From Cohnella hashimotonis (GTDB lineage Bacteria; Bacillota; Bacilli; Paenibacillales; Paenibacillaceae), in NCBI RefSeq assembly GCF_030014955.1, contig NZ_JAGRPV010000001.1:6076001-6140000 (forward strand): DNA of 64,000 nt, read 5' to 3'. The notes beneath the pieces are model-generated. The model was not told the origin of the DNA and did no database searches. It saw only the letters and a list, made by a program, of their open reading frames with translations. The translations under genes and the position numbers were made by a program. Below are positions 41,917 through 49,610 of this stretch, in pieces. Each line of letters begins with the position of its first letter. Within the stretch, counting starts at the first letter, position 1.

Positions 41917-41997
41917 TCGCTTGAAATAACGAGCTGCGCTATGAAATTGGAATCATTGTAGGGTATGACTCCAGTTTTAGGGGGCCTAGCCGAAAAT

Positions 41998-42135
41998 GCA
42001 TCTTTTTTCCTCCGCCAGCTTAATTTTCGGCATGTGCTTCGGATTTGCCTGCACATTTGCAGGTATTTCATCAACTGTCCCTGGGCTGCGGAAAATACAT
42101 GTAGAAATGCAGGTTTTTGCCCCGCCAAACTTCCG
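41998..42135. repeat. Degenerate repeat segment flanking the insertion sequence
   Basis: TGCATCTTTTTT (41998), CCTGCA-CATT-TGCAGG hairpin (ending 42063) and TGCAGGTTTTT (42108) follow one another; the last two are 50 bp apart. A related AATATGCATCTTTTT lies on the other side of the element at 40536-40550. This may be a sixth hairpin array split by the insertion. Confidence 0.45.
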
Positions 42136-42208
42136 AAAGGCTCCGGCACGCTGAATACGCGCTAACCGGCACACCCACCCCTCAGCCCCTCATTTTAAGG
42201 TACGCCGT

Positions 42209-43753
42209 CTACTGCCGTCCCGCCATCCCATAATCGTTGCGGCTGCGCCGTTTCACCGCGTACATCGCCTTATCCGCGCCGTGCATCAACGCGTCGCCGT
42301 CCACGCCATCCTGCGGATAGAGGCTTGCGCCGATGCTCATCGCGATCGGGATCTCCTGCCCCTCGCAGATCAGCCGGCTGGCCGCGACGGACGCGCGCAG
42401 ACGCCGGATCGTCTCTTCGAGCGCCTCGCCCGACGCTACCTCCGGCAGCAGCAACACGAATTCGTCTCCGCCCAGCCTTGCCGCCAGCCCCCGATCCGCG
42501 ACAGCCTCCCGGAGCAGCCTTGACGTATGCAGCAGCGCCTCGTCTCCGGCCTTATGCCCGTACTTGTCGTTGATATCCTTGAAGTAGTCCAGGTCGATCA
42601 GGACAATGCCCATCAGACCGCCCCGCCGCCTCGCTTCGGCCACTGCCGGTTCCAACCTCTCGTAAAAATACCTGCGATTCGGCAGCCGCGTCAGCGGATC
42701 GTGATAGGCGAGGTACCGGATCTCCTCCTGGTACTCCCGCTGGGCCGTCACGTCCCGCACGATCAAGAGGATGTGCGGCTCGTTGTCCACCATGATATAG
42801 TCGCCGTCCAGCAGCACGTCCAGGCGTTTGCTCGCACCCTGCACGGTCGCTTCATAGCCTTTAATCTCGCGGGTATCGCGCATCTGCTCGCTGACCACGG
42901 TCTTCATCAGCGAGTAAAACGCCTCGCGGTCCTCGCGCATGTCGCCGACCAACTGCTCCGCTGCCGGATTCGATTCGCGAACCGTACCCGACCGGTCCAG
43001 CAGCACAATAGCGGCCGGATTCAGATGAAACAGCTTCTCGTAGCGCTTGTCCACGAAATTCAGAAAGTCGTGACGCCTCATCGTCAGCCTCAAAGTGAAG
43101 CACCATAGCAGCCCGCAATAAATATAGGGATACGGAGGCATGAACGAGCCGTAGCTGAAGAGCCCGAACGCGATAATCCAGAGCGCCGTAACGACAACGC
43201 CCCAGGTCGTCAGCGTATACAAAGACTTCAGCTCGGCTGAAGCCGCGCGAGCCCTGGCCTTCAGCAGCGGGAACAGGTACAGCAAACTCACCAGCGTGCT
43301 GACGATCAACGCAATATAGTACGAAGGATTATAGACCGGCTGCTTCCACATCCCGCTCTCCACGAAGCGCTGGGTGGAGATGATCTCCTCCGCGCCGAAA
43401 ATCGAGATCAGCGGAAACAGCGCCGGCACATAAAAAACGTAGGGATAGAGGAATCGCGGCATTCGCTTGTCCATCCCCGTCAGTTTGGCGGTAAAATGAA
43501 AGCCCAGACCGGGAATCAGGATGCCCGTATTGCTGAACCACAAGGCGGCCAGCGCGGGACTATAGGAGATCGGAAGCAGTTGGCGGACGTACTCCTCCAG
43601 AAACAGCGAGGAATAGCACAGCGTTATAAGACTGACCAGCCGGTGCTCCGTTTTTTTCGAATTGCGGATCAGCACGTCGAGCCCCATGCAAATGAATAGC
43701 GCAAGAGGAAGAAGATGCGTGAATAGCGGTATGAGAGCTTGCTGCAGGCTCAT
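42209..43753 (-). CDS. Membrane diguanylate cyclase (7TM-PAS-GGDEF)
   Basis: 514 aa. Seven hydrophobic segments at residues ~8-225 resemble the histidine-kinase-type N-terminal 7TM sensor, followed by a PAS domain (~235-345, 'LFHLNPAAIVLLDRSGTVRESNPAAEQLVG') and a GGDEF domain (~350-510) with 'DPLTRLPNRRYFYERL', 'IDLDYFKDINDKYGH' and an intact GGDEF at 428-432. The inhibitory RxxD site is absent (Ala at the Arg position), so product inhibition is unlikely. Makes cyclic di-GMP from GTP. Single gene; the epimerase terminator separates it from upstream transcription. Confidence 0.9.
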   Translation of the reverse strand: MSLQQALIPLFTHLLPLALFICMGLDVLIRNSKKTEHRLVSLITLCYSSLFLEEYVRQLLPISYSPALAALWFSNTGILIPGLGFHFTAKLTGMDKRMPRFLYPYVFYVPALFPLISIFGAEEIISTQRFVESGMWKQPVYNPSYYIALIVSTLVSLLYLFPLLKARARAASAELKSLYTLTTWGVVVTALWIIAFGLFSYGSFMPPYPYIYCGLLWCFTLRLTMRRHDFLNFVDKRYEKLFHLNPAAIVLLDRSGTVRESNPAAEQLVGDMREDREAFYSLMKTVVSEQMRDTREIKGYEATVQGASKRLDVLLDGDYIMVDNEPHILLIVRDVTAQREYQEEIRYLAYHDPLTRLPNRRYFYERLEPAVAEARRRGGLMGIVLIDLDYFKDINDKYGHKAGDEALLHTSRLLREAVADRGLAARLGGDEFVLLLPEVASGEALEETIRRLRASVAASRLICEGQEIPIAMSIGASLYPQDGVDGDALMHGADKAMYAVKRRSRNDYGMAGRQ

Positions 43754-43877
43754 CGTGTCCTCATTTCTTTCAAGCCGAAAAGGACTGAATGCGAAAATAA
43801 AGGAAGTGGCTTCATTTTATCGCATAAATCGACAAAGTGTCCATTCCTCGATCAAGCGTCTGCGCCAGGATTAGACA

Positions 43878-43918
43878 AAACCCCCGGCGTTACGACATTG
43901 CCGCAACGCCGGGGGTTT
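43878..43918 (-). terminator. Terminator of the sugar ABC/epimerase operon
   Basis: AAACCCCCGGCGTT (43878-43891) pairs perfectly with AACGCCGGGGGTTT (43905-43918). On the minus strand the stem ends in TTTTGTCTAA. Confidence 0.88.
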
Positions 43919-43934
43919 CCGCTTTCCCGCTATT

Positions 43935-44942
43935 CTATGACTCTTCTGCCCGATACGGCTCCACGACAATGCTGCTAGCTGCCGATACGGACGCGTACGG
44001 CGCGAGCGCTTGCAAGCCCGTCGCCTCCGGCGGCAGCGCCAGATTAAACGCATTGGTCACGCAAGTATACGGCTCGGGGCACACGAAGCCCTGCCGGCCG
44101 TCGCCGTTGTGGAGCACCCATGTGCCGAAGGCGCGATCCGCGCGATAGCGCACGCGGATGCCGGCGTCCGGATCGGTCAGCACCGCTTCGTTAGCGCTGT
44201 CGCCGGCGGCCTCGAAGACATCGTCCAAGGCAACGCCGGCGAGCGGCATCCCCTGCCGGAGCTGCGCTGCCCGCTCATCCTCGACCAACTCGCCCGTCGG
44301 CAGGAAACGCTCGTCCAGCCGCCATCTGCGGCCGACCGGCGCCGAGAACGTGCACGAATCCGGTGACGAAGCCGCACCCAGCGGAAAGTTAAACGCCGTG
44401 TGATAGCCAAGCCCCCACGGAAACGCGGCATCGCTCTCGTTGTGCAAGTCGATTCGCTGAACGAGCGCGTTCCCCTGCAGCTCGACCCGCATGACGAGGC
44501 GGAAGCGGTGCGGGAACTGCGCCGCCACCGACGGATAATGCGCAGAGTCGAACGCCGTGACCAGCCTCGCGCTCTCTTCGTCCCGGCCGCAGGAGACGAC
44601 CTCCCACGCCTTGTCGTGCACGAAGCCGTGCGCATGTGAGCCGGTCACCGGATCGTTGATGTCGAGCCGGTAGGCTCTGCCTCCGAATTCGAACGTGCCG
44701 CCGGCGATGCGGTTCGGCGGAAACAGCACCGGAATACCGTACAGCATCGGCGCGGACTCGTACGCCTCGACCGACGCAGGCGTATGCAGCAGCTCCGTAC
44801 TGGTCGTCTTGCAGCGTAGCGAGACGACGCGGCTGCCCAAGGCGGGGACGATCGTCGCCTGCAGACGATCGTTCTCGATCAGGACGCCGGGCCGTCCCAG
44901 CCAGGCGACGATGCGGCCGCCATAAATATCGTCCGGCCGCAC
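43935..44942 (-). CDS. Aldose 1-epimerase family protein
   Basis: 335-aa cytoplasmic mutarotase-like protein with 'LQATIVPALGSRVVSLRCK' near the start, 'YGIPVLFPPNRIAGGTFEFGGRAYRL' (the Arg/Asn substrate region), 'HAHGFVHDKAWEV' (catalytic His) and 'WGLGYHTAFNFPL'. Interconverts sugar anomers. GTG start at 44942; the dehydrogenase stop is 4 bp upstream, and there is little ribosome-site sequence, so coupling is likely. Last gene of the operon at 43935-49268. Confidence 0.85.
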   Translation of the reverse strand: MRPDDIYGGRIVAWLGRPGVLIENDRLQATIVPALGSRVVSLRCKTTSTELLHTPASVEAYESAPMLYGIPVLFPPNRIAGGTFEFGGRAYRLDINDPVTGSHAHGFVHDKAWEVVSCGRDEESARLVTAFDSAHYPSVAAQFPHRFRLVMRVELQGNALVQRIDLHNESDAAFPWGLGYHTAFNFPLGAASSPDSCTFSAPVGRRWRLDERFLPTGELVEDERAAQLRQGMPLAGVALDDVFEAAGDSANEAVLTDPDAGIRVRYRADRAFGTWVLHNGDGRQGFVCPEPYTCVTNAFNLALPPEATGLQALAPYASVSAASSIVVEPYRAEES

Positions 44943-44946
44943 GGCG

Positions 44947-45963
44947 TCAGATCCGTTCGACCGAGCCGCTCAGGACGGACCGGTGGATGGCATGCACCAG
45001 CTTCGTGTTGAGCAGGCCCGCGGCCGCGCCCGACTCCGGCTTCGTGCCGAGACGGACATGGTCGACGAACGCGTTCAGCATAAAGCTCGGCGCGGAGGTG
45101 AATTGGCCGTTGATCGGCGTGCCGAGCGTATGCATATGGCTGTAGACGCCTCCGGCCTTGCGCACCATCTGATCGGACAGGTCCACGTACAGCGCGCCGT
45201 CGTCCCCGATGATCTCGTACTTAAAGTCGTAGATCAGCGGCATCGACTCAGGCAGCACCCAACTGGTCGTGAACGTCGCATGCGTGCCGTCGTCGAAGCT
45301 GACGACCGACTGGATCGAATCGTACGTGTCGATGCCCATGCCGACGAGCTTCTTCTTCGTGCCGACGGCGTAGACGCTGACCGGCGTCGCGGTCTTTTTC
45401 AGCCACAGCGCGATATCCGTCGCATGCGGCAGCAGAAACCAGCCCGGCGACGAGCCCTTCGACCACTTGAGCATCTGCGTAGGAACGAAGATCGTATCGT
45501 TAAGACGCGCATTGATCGTGAGAATATCGCCGATCTCGCCGCGCTCGACCGCTTCCTTGACGGCGACGAACGGCGTATTCCAGCGGTTCTCGAACGCCAC
45601 CATGCAGGTCACGCCGGCGCGGTCGACCGCCTCCCGCATTTCCTCGGCTTCCTCGACAGAAGTCGAGAACGGCTTTTCGACCATGAAGTGAAGCCCGTGC
45701 GCCGCCGCCAGCATGACCGGCTCCTTGTGGAGAAAGTCCGGCGTTGCGATGACGAGCGCGTCCAGCTGCTCCCCGGCGATCATCTCGCGAACGTCGGCAT
45801 AGCCGGGAACGTTGTAGCGCGCCTTGCTCTTATCCAGCGTAGCTGCGAAGGCATCGCTGACGGCAACGAGCTCGGCAAACGGATTTTGCAGCAGCGTGTC
45901 CGCGAACAAGCTGCCCCGGATGCCCATGCCGACGATGCCAAATCTGATTTTTCCCTTTTCCAT
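44947..45963 (-). CDS. Gfo/Idh/MocA-family NAD(P)-dependent oxidoreductase
   Basis: 338 aa. N-terminal Rossmann fold 'IRFGIVGMGIRGSLFADTL', 'LDALVIATPDFLHKEPVMLAAAHGLHFMVEKPFS' with the conserved EKP motif (Lys catalytic), and a C-terminal alpha/beta dimer domain ('GWFLLPHATDIALWL'). Oxidises a hydroxyl of a sugar or inositol; substrate not readable. ATG at 45963 with GAGGGG. Placed between the permeases and the epimerase, so it probably processes the imported sugar. Confidence 0.88.
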   Translation of the reverse strand: MEKGKIRFGIVGMGIRGSLFADTLLQNPFAELVAVSDAFAATLDKSKARYNVPGYADVREMIAGEQLDALVIATPDFLHKEPVMLAAAHGLHFMVEKPFSTSVEEAEEMREAVDRAGVTCMVAFENRWNTPFVAVKEAVERGEIGDILTINARLNDTIFVPTQMLKWSKGSSPGWFLLPHATDIALWLKKTATPVSVYAVGTKKKLVGMGIDTYDSIQSVVSFDDGTHATFTTSWVLPESMPLIYDFKYEIIGDDGALYVDLSDQMVRKAGGVYSHMHTLGTPINGQFTSAPSFMLNAFVDHVRLGTKPESGAAAGLLNTKLVHAIHRSVLSGSVERI

Positions 45964-46014
45964 AGCCGATAGCCCCTCTTCTAGAACGTAAAATAATTGC
46001 CGCGTATGCCTGTA

Positions 46015-46851
46015 TTACTTGACCGCGCCTGCCGTCATGCCGCTGACGAGATGCTTCTGCAGCAGCCAGAACGCGATGACGATCGGCAGCGTCGTCATGA
46101 CGGAGCCGGCCATGAGATAGTCCCAATTGACGACATATTGCCCCTGGAAGCTGGCGATGCCGACCGAGAGCGTCCACTTGTCGTAGTCGCTGAGGAACGT
46201 CTGCGCGAACATAAACTCGTTCCAGCTCGTCAGGAAAGAGAAGACGGCCGTCACCACGAGTCCCGGCAGCGTCAGCGGCAGGATCACCCGGACGAACGTC
46301 GTCCAGCGCCCCGCACCGTCGATCGAGGCGGCTTCGTCGATGGCCGTCGACACGCTGTCGAAGTAGCCCTTGAGCATCCATGTGCAAAACGGAATCGCGA
46401 TCGTCGCATACGCGATCACAAGGCCGAAATAGGAGTTCAACAGGTGGTAATCCTTCATGATGAGATATAGCGGGATAATGAGCAGTGAACCCGGCAGCAT
46501 CTGCGTCAGCAGAATGATATAGCCGATGCTCATGCGGCCCCGGAACTGAAAGCGCGACATCGCATAGCCGCCCAGCGCGGACACGATCAGCGACAACACG
46601 GTCGTGAGCAGCGAGACGATGGCCGTATTTTTGAACCAGGAGATAAAGTTCACGTTCGGGTCGGCCTTCGCGTTCAGCATGCCTTTGTAGCCTTCCGCGT
46701 TCAGATGCTGCGGCAAATACTGCAGCGGCTTGCTGTAAATCTCGGCCTGCGGCTTGAGCGAGGTCAGGATCATCCAGACAAAAGGCGCGATTGCGAACAA
46801 TGAAATCAGAACGGCGGCGATATAGACGATGGGCATGTTTCTTTTTTTCAC
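46015..46851 (-). CDS. Sugar ABC permease, MalG/CUT1 type
   Basis: 278 aa, six hydrophobic segments and the coupling motif 'EAASIDGAGRWTTFVRVILPLTLPGL'. GTG at 46851 overlaps the end of the MalF-type gene. Pairs with it. No ATPase gene in the operon. Confidence 0.9.
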   Translation of the reverse strand: MKKRNMPIVYIAAVLISLFAIAPFVWMILTSLKPQAEIYSKPLQYLPQHLNAEGYKGMLNAKADPNVNFISWFKNTAIVSLLTTVLSLIVSALGGYAMSRFQFRGRMSIGYIILLTQMLPGSLLIIPLYLIMKDYHLLNSYFGLVIAYATIAIPFCTWMLKGYFDSVSTAIDEAASIDGAGRWTTFVRVILPLTLPGLVVTAVFSFLTSWNEFMFAQTFLSDYDKWTLSVGIASFQGQYVVNWDYLMAGSVMTTLPIVIAFWLLQKHLVSGMTAGAVK

Positions 46852-47825
46852 GCCGATTCACCCGCCTTCGTAGCCTTCATGTAGAGCACGGTGAAGACGA
46901 CCGAGATCAGCAGCAGGAACATGCCCGCCGCCGCGGCGAGACCGAAGTCGAACGACTTGAAGCCGGCCCGGTATATGAAAATCGTCAGCAGCTCCGTGGC
47001 GCGGCTCGGTCCGCCGCCCGTCAGCACGTATACGATGCCGAAGTCCTTGACCGTCCAGATGACCAGCAGCAGGAACACGATGACGGATACGGGCTTCAGC
47101 GCCGGCAGCGTCACGCTCGTGAACTGCTTCCAGGCCGAGGCCCCGTCGATGCTCGCCGCTTCGTAATGGTCCTTGGGAATGCCCTGCAGACCGGCGAGCA
47201 GCATAATGGCGGCGAACGGAAAGCCCTTCCACACATTGACGAACATCGCGGCCCATAGCGCCGTATTGGATTCGCCCAGGAAGGCCAGAGGGTTCGACAG
47301 AATGTTCATTTTGATCAAAACGTCGTTGACGACGCCGAATTGATAATCGAACATGAGGATAAAGACCAGGCAGGTGACAACCTCGGGGACCGCCCACGGG
47401 ATGATGACCAGCGCACGGACGAGTCCGCGGCCCTTGAACGGCGTGTTAAGCAGTACGGCGGTACCGATGCCCAATACAAAGCGCAGGACGACCGTGACGA
47501 AAATGTACAGGAAAGTAATGCCTAGCGATTGCCAGAAATAGCCTGAGTCCATGACCGCCGCGTAATTATCGAATCCGACGAACGGATGCCCGTCCGCAAT
47601 CGGCTTCGCGACTTTCCAATATTGAAAGCTCATCAGCGCCGCCTTCAGAATCGGATACAGCAGCACGAGCCCGACCGCCAGCGCGAGCGGCGCAATAAAC
47701 AAATAGGCGGCCCTGTTCTGCTTCAGCCTTCGCCATTCGGAGCGCCAGAAACGCGAACGGCGGGGCGGGGCGGTCTGCTGCGTCGGCAAGGAGGGCTGTC
47801 CGAGAAGCGCGTTGTCGTTGTTCAT
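46848..47825 (-). CDS. Sugar ABC permease, MalF/CUT1 type
   Basis: 325 aa with a ~30-residue cytoplasmic Pro/Arg-rich N-terminus, six hydrophobic segments and 'DHYEAASIDGASAWKQFTSVTLPALKPV' as coupling motif. ATG at 47825 with GGAGGAAGG. Stop overlaps the next permease by 4 bp. Confidence 0.9.
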   Translation of the reverse strand: MNNDNALLGQPSLPTQQTAPPRRSRFWRSEWRRLKQNRAAYLFIAPLALAVGLVLLYPILKAALMSFQYWKVAKPIADGHPFVGFDNYAAVMDSGYFWQSLGITFLYIFVTVVLRFVLGIGTAVLLNTPFKGRGLVRALVIIPWAVPEVVTCLVFILMFDYQFGVVNDVLIKMNILSNPLAFLGESNTALWAAMFVNVWKGFPFAAIMLLAGLQGIPKDHYEAASIDGASAWKQFTSVTLPALKPVSVIVFLLLVIWTVKDFGIVYVLTGGGPSRATELLTIFIYRAGFKSFDFGLAAAAGMFLLLISVVFTVLYMKATKAGESA

Positions 47826-47885
47826 TTCCTTCCTCCTCGCAGGCGTCGAATCCGGCGGCGGGAGCCGCCGGACCGGCCTGACGAA

Positions 47886-49268
47886 TTAATTCATCGCTTT
47901 TTTCATCTCTTCCGCCGCCTTGTCGAGCGAAGACTTGGCGTCCTGCTTGGCGACAAACATATTTTGCGCATAGTTGATCAGCGTCTGGTTCAGCGTGCCG
48001 AGCTCGGGGATCGGCGGATCCATGACGGCCGGGGCGTACACGTTCTGCTGGAAGTCGAAAAATTGGGCGGCGAGCGGGTTCGCCTGGGAATAGGCGTCCG
48101 TGCCGGCATAAGCCTTGCTGCTCGGAATCATGCCGGACTGCGACACGATCTCCTGCGCTTCGGCGGAAGCCATCCATTTCAGGAAAGCCCAAGCCTCGTC
48201 GGGATACTTGCTGTTCGCGGAAATCATGGCGACGAGCGGATAATTATGCGGATTCGGCTTGTAGGTCTGGCCTTCGTATTCGACGGAAGGCTGCGGAATC
48301 AGGCCGAGATCGTCCATCAGCGCTGCGTCGCGCTCTCTTGTCATGCCGATGAACCACGGGCCGTCCATCATCATCGCGGCCTGGCCGTTCCAGAACATCT
48401 CGCGGCTGACCTTCTTGTCCCGCGTGCCCGGAGGCGTCGCTTGCGGATTGTTGATGAGGTCCTGCCACCATTCGGCCGCCCAGACGTTGGCCGGCGAGTT
48501 GACGTTGATCCGGTCGGCCGTATAAGGGCCGGATTCCCCGTCGGCGAAGAAAATGCCGCCCGACACCGGCCTCGCCACGAGACGATACCATTCGGAAGCG
48601 ACGAACGGGTGCGAGCCTACGACGCTCGAAAATCCGTATTGATCGACCGTGCCGTCCCCGTCCGTATCTACGCCCAGCTTGATCGCGGCTTGCTTGAAGT
48701 CCTCCAGCGTCTTGATCGAAGCGGGATCGATGCCGGCCTTTTGGAACAGCGACTTGCGGTAAAAGATGCCAGTCGTGCCCCAGGCGTAATCGGATAACGC
48801 ATAATAAGAGCCGTTTACCTTGCTGAGCTCCTGGCCGACGAGGTCCGTCTCCAGCTCCGTTCCTTTGATGCGGTCGTCCAGATTCAAGAAAGCGCCCTTT
48901 TCCCCCTGCAGCGCGTTGTAGGTCGCGATGTTTTCGGGATAAACCTGGACGATGTCGCCCTGCGTACCTGCGATGATCTCGGTGGTCAGCTTGTCCCAGA
49001 AGTTCTCGTAGTCCGTGCCGTGCACCGTGATTTCGACGTTGGGGTTCGATTCGTTGTACTTTTGGATCAAGGCGTCGATCGCTTTCTTGTGAGGCGCTTC
49101 CGCATAGACGGAAGTTTCGAAGGAAAGCTTGATTTTCTCCGCGCCCGCCGAGCCGCTTCCCGCCGCGTTCGCATCGTCTCCCCCGTTCGAGCATCCTGCC
49201 AGCGCGACCGTGCCGACCGCGCTAGCCGCCGTCAGCAGCGCCAGGCTCCTCTTGAATCTGTTTTTCAT
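47886..49268 (-). CDS. Sugar ABC substrate-binding lipoprotein (CUT1)
   Basis: 460 aa with lipobox 'TVALAGC' and mature sequence 'IKLSFETSVYAEAPHKKAIDALIQKYNESNPNVEITVHG', 'GQAAMMMDGPWFIG' and 'PDEAWAFLKWMASAEAQEIV', all typical. The ATG at 49268 follows GGGAGAGG; the frame opening at 49322 is rejected because it has no ribosome site and delays the signal peptide. First gene of the operon. Control elements at 49401-49442 and the YesN-like gene upstream probably regulate it. Confidence 0.88.
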   Translation of the reverse strand: MKNRFKRSLALLTAASAVGTVALAGCSNGGDDANAAGSGSAGAEKIKLSFETSVYAEAPHKKAIDALIQKYNESNPNVEITVHGTDYENFWDKLTTEIIAGTQGDIVQVYPENIATYNALQGEKGAFLNLDDRIKGTELETDLVGQELSKVNGSYYALSDYAWGTTGIFYRKSLFQKAGIDPASIKTLEDFKQAAIKLGVDTDGDGTVDQYGFSSVVGSHPFVASEWYRLVARPVSGGIFFADGESGPYTADRINVNSPANVWAAEWWQDLINNPQATPPGTRDKKVSREMFWNGQAAMMMDGPWFIGMTRERDAALMDDLGLIPQPSVEYEGQTYKPNPHNYPLVAMISANSKYPDEAWAFLKWMASAEAQEIVSQSGMIPSSKAYAGTDAYSQANPLAAQFFDFQQNVYAPAVMDPPIPELGTLNQTLINYAQNMFVAKQDAKSSLDKAAEEMKKAMN

Positions 49269-49400
49269 CGATTGACCTCTCCCTCTTCGTATCGATTGTC
49301 GACCTGACCAGCCTGCCGCCAAGTCGTGCCTTAATCAAATCATCGCCGACCGGCCCGCACAACAAACCATTTTCTCCGATCCAACCAATCGGACAATTTC

Positions 49401-49442
49401 ATGTCATCGTAAGCGTTATTACGATGATACGTTTAATGACAT
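49401..49442. promoter_or_regulatory. Nested inverted repeats and cre-like site upstream of the sugar ABC operon
   Basis: Inner arms TCATCGTAA (49404-49412) and TTACGATGA (49419-49427) are perfect around GCGTTA. Outer arms ATGTCAT (49401-49407) and ATGACAT (49436-49442) enclose them. CGTAAGCGTTATTA in the centre fits the cre consensus at 12 of 14 positions. AACCAATC also recurs nearby. This is in the 342-bp gap 49269-49610. Confidence 0.6.
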
Positions 49443-49559
49443 GAACCAATCATACTTTTCATTGCCTTAACCAACCTAATTCCACCTGCCAACTTTTTTC
49501 CCCATGTCAAAAAAGCCCGTCGCATCAACATTCTTAAGCGTTCGATGGACAAAAACAAA

Positions 49560-49593
49560 CAATCCGGCCGCGCATGAAAGCGTGACCGGATTG
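49560..49593 (-). terminator. Terminator of the YesN-like regulator gene
   Basis: CAATCCGG (49560-49567) pairs with CCGGATTG (49586-49593); on the minus strand the stem is followed by TTTGTTTTTG. Confidence 0.8.
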
Positions 49594-49610
49594 CCGATTG
49601 CAGCGGGTCG

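Larger units (their letters stand above)
40594..41989 (+). mobile_element. IS3-family insertion sequence
   Basis: The ends share an inverted repeat: CTAGGCCCCCTAA (40594-40606) and its complement (41977-41989), with further matches TGGAGTC and CCCTACAATGATT inside. The repeat also continues outward (AAAAAAGATGCA on both sides), so the exact ends are uncertain. It carries orfA and orfB with a frameshift site. No clear target duplication was found. Both frames are intact, so it may be active. Confidence 0.8.

Noticed and set aside
43739..44148. Small plus-strand ORFs between the GGDEF and epimerase genes
   Set aside because: They run through the terminator at 43878-43918 and into the epimerase gene on the opposite strand; no ribosome site.
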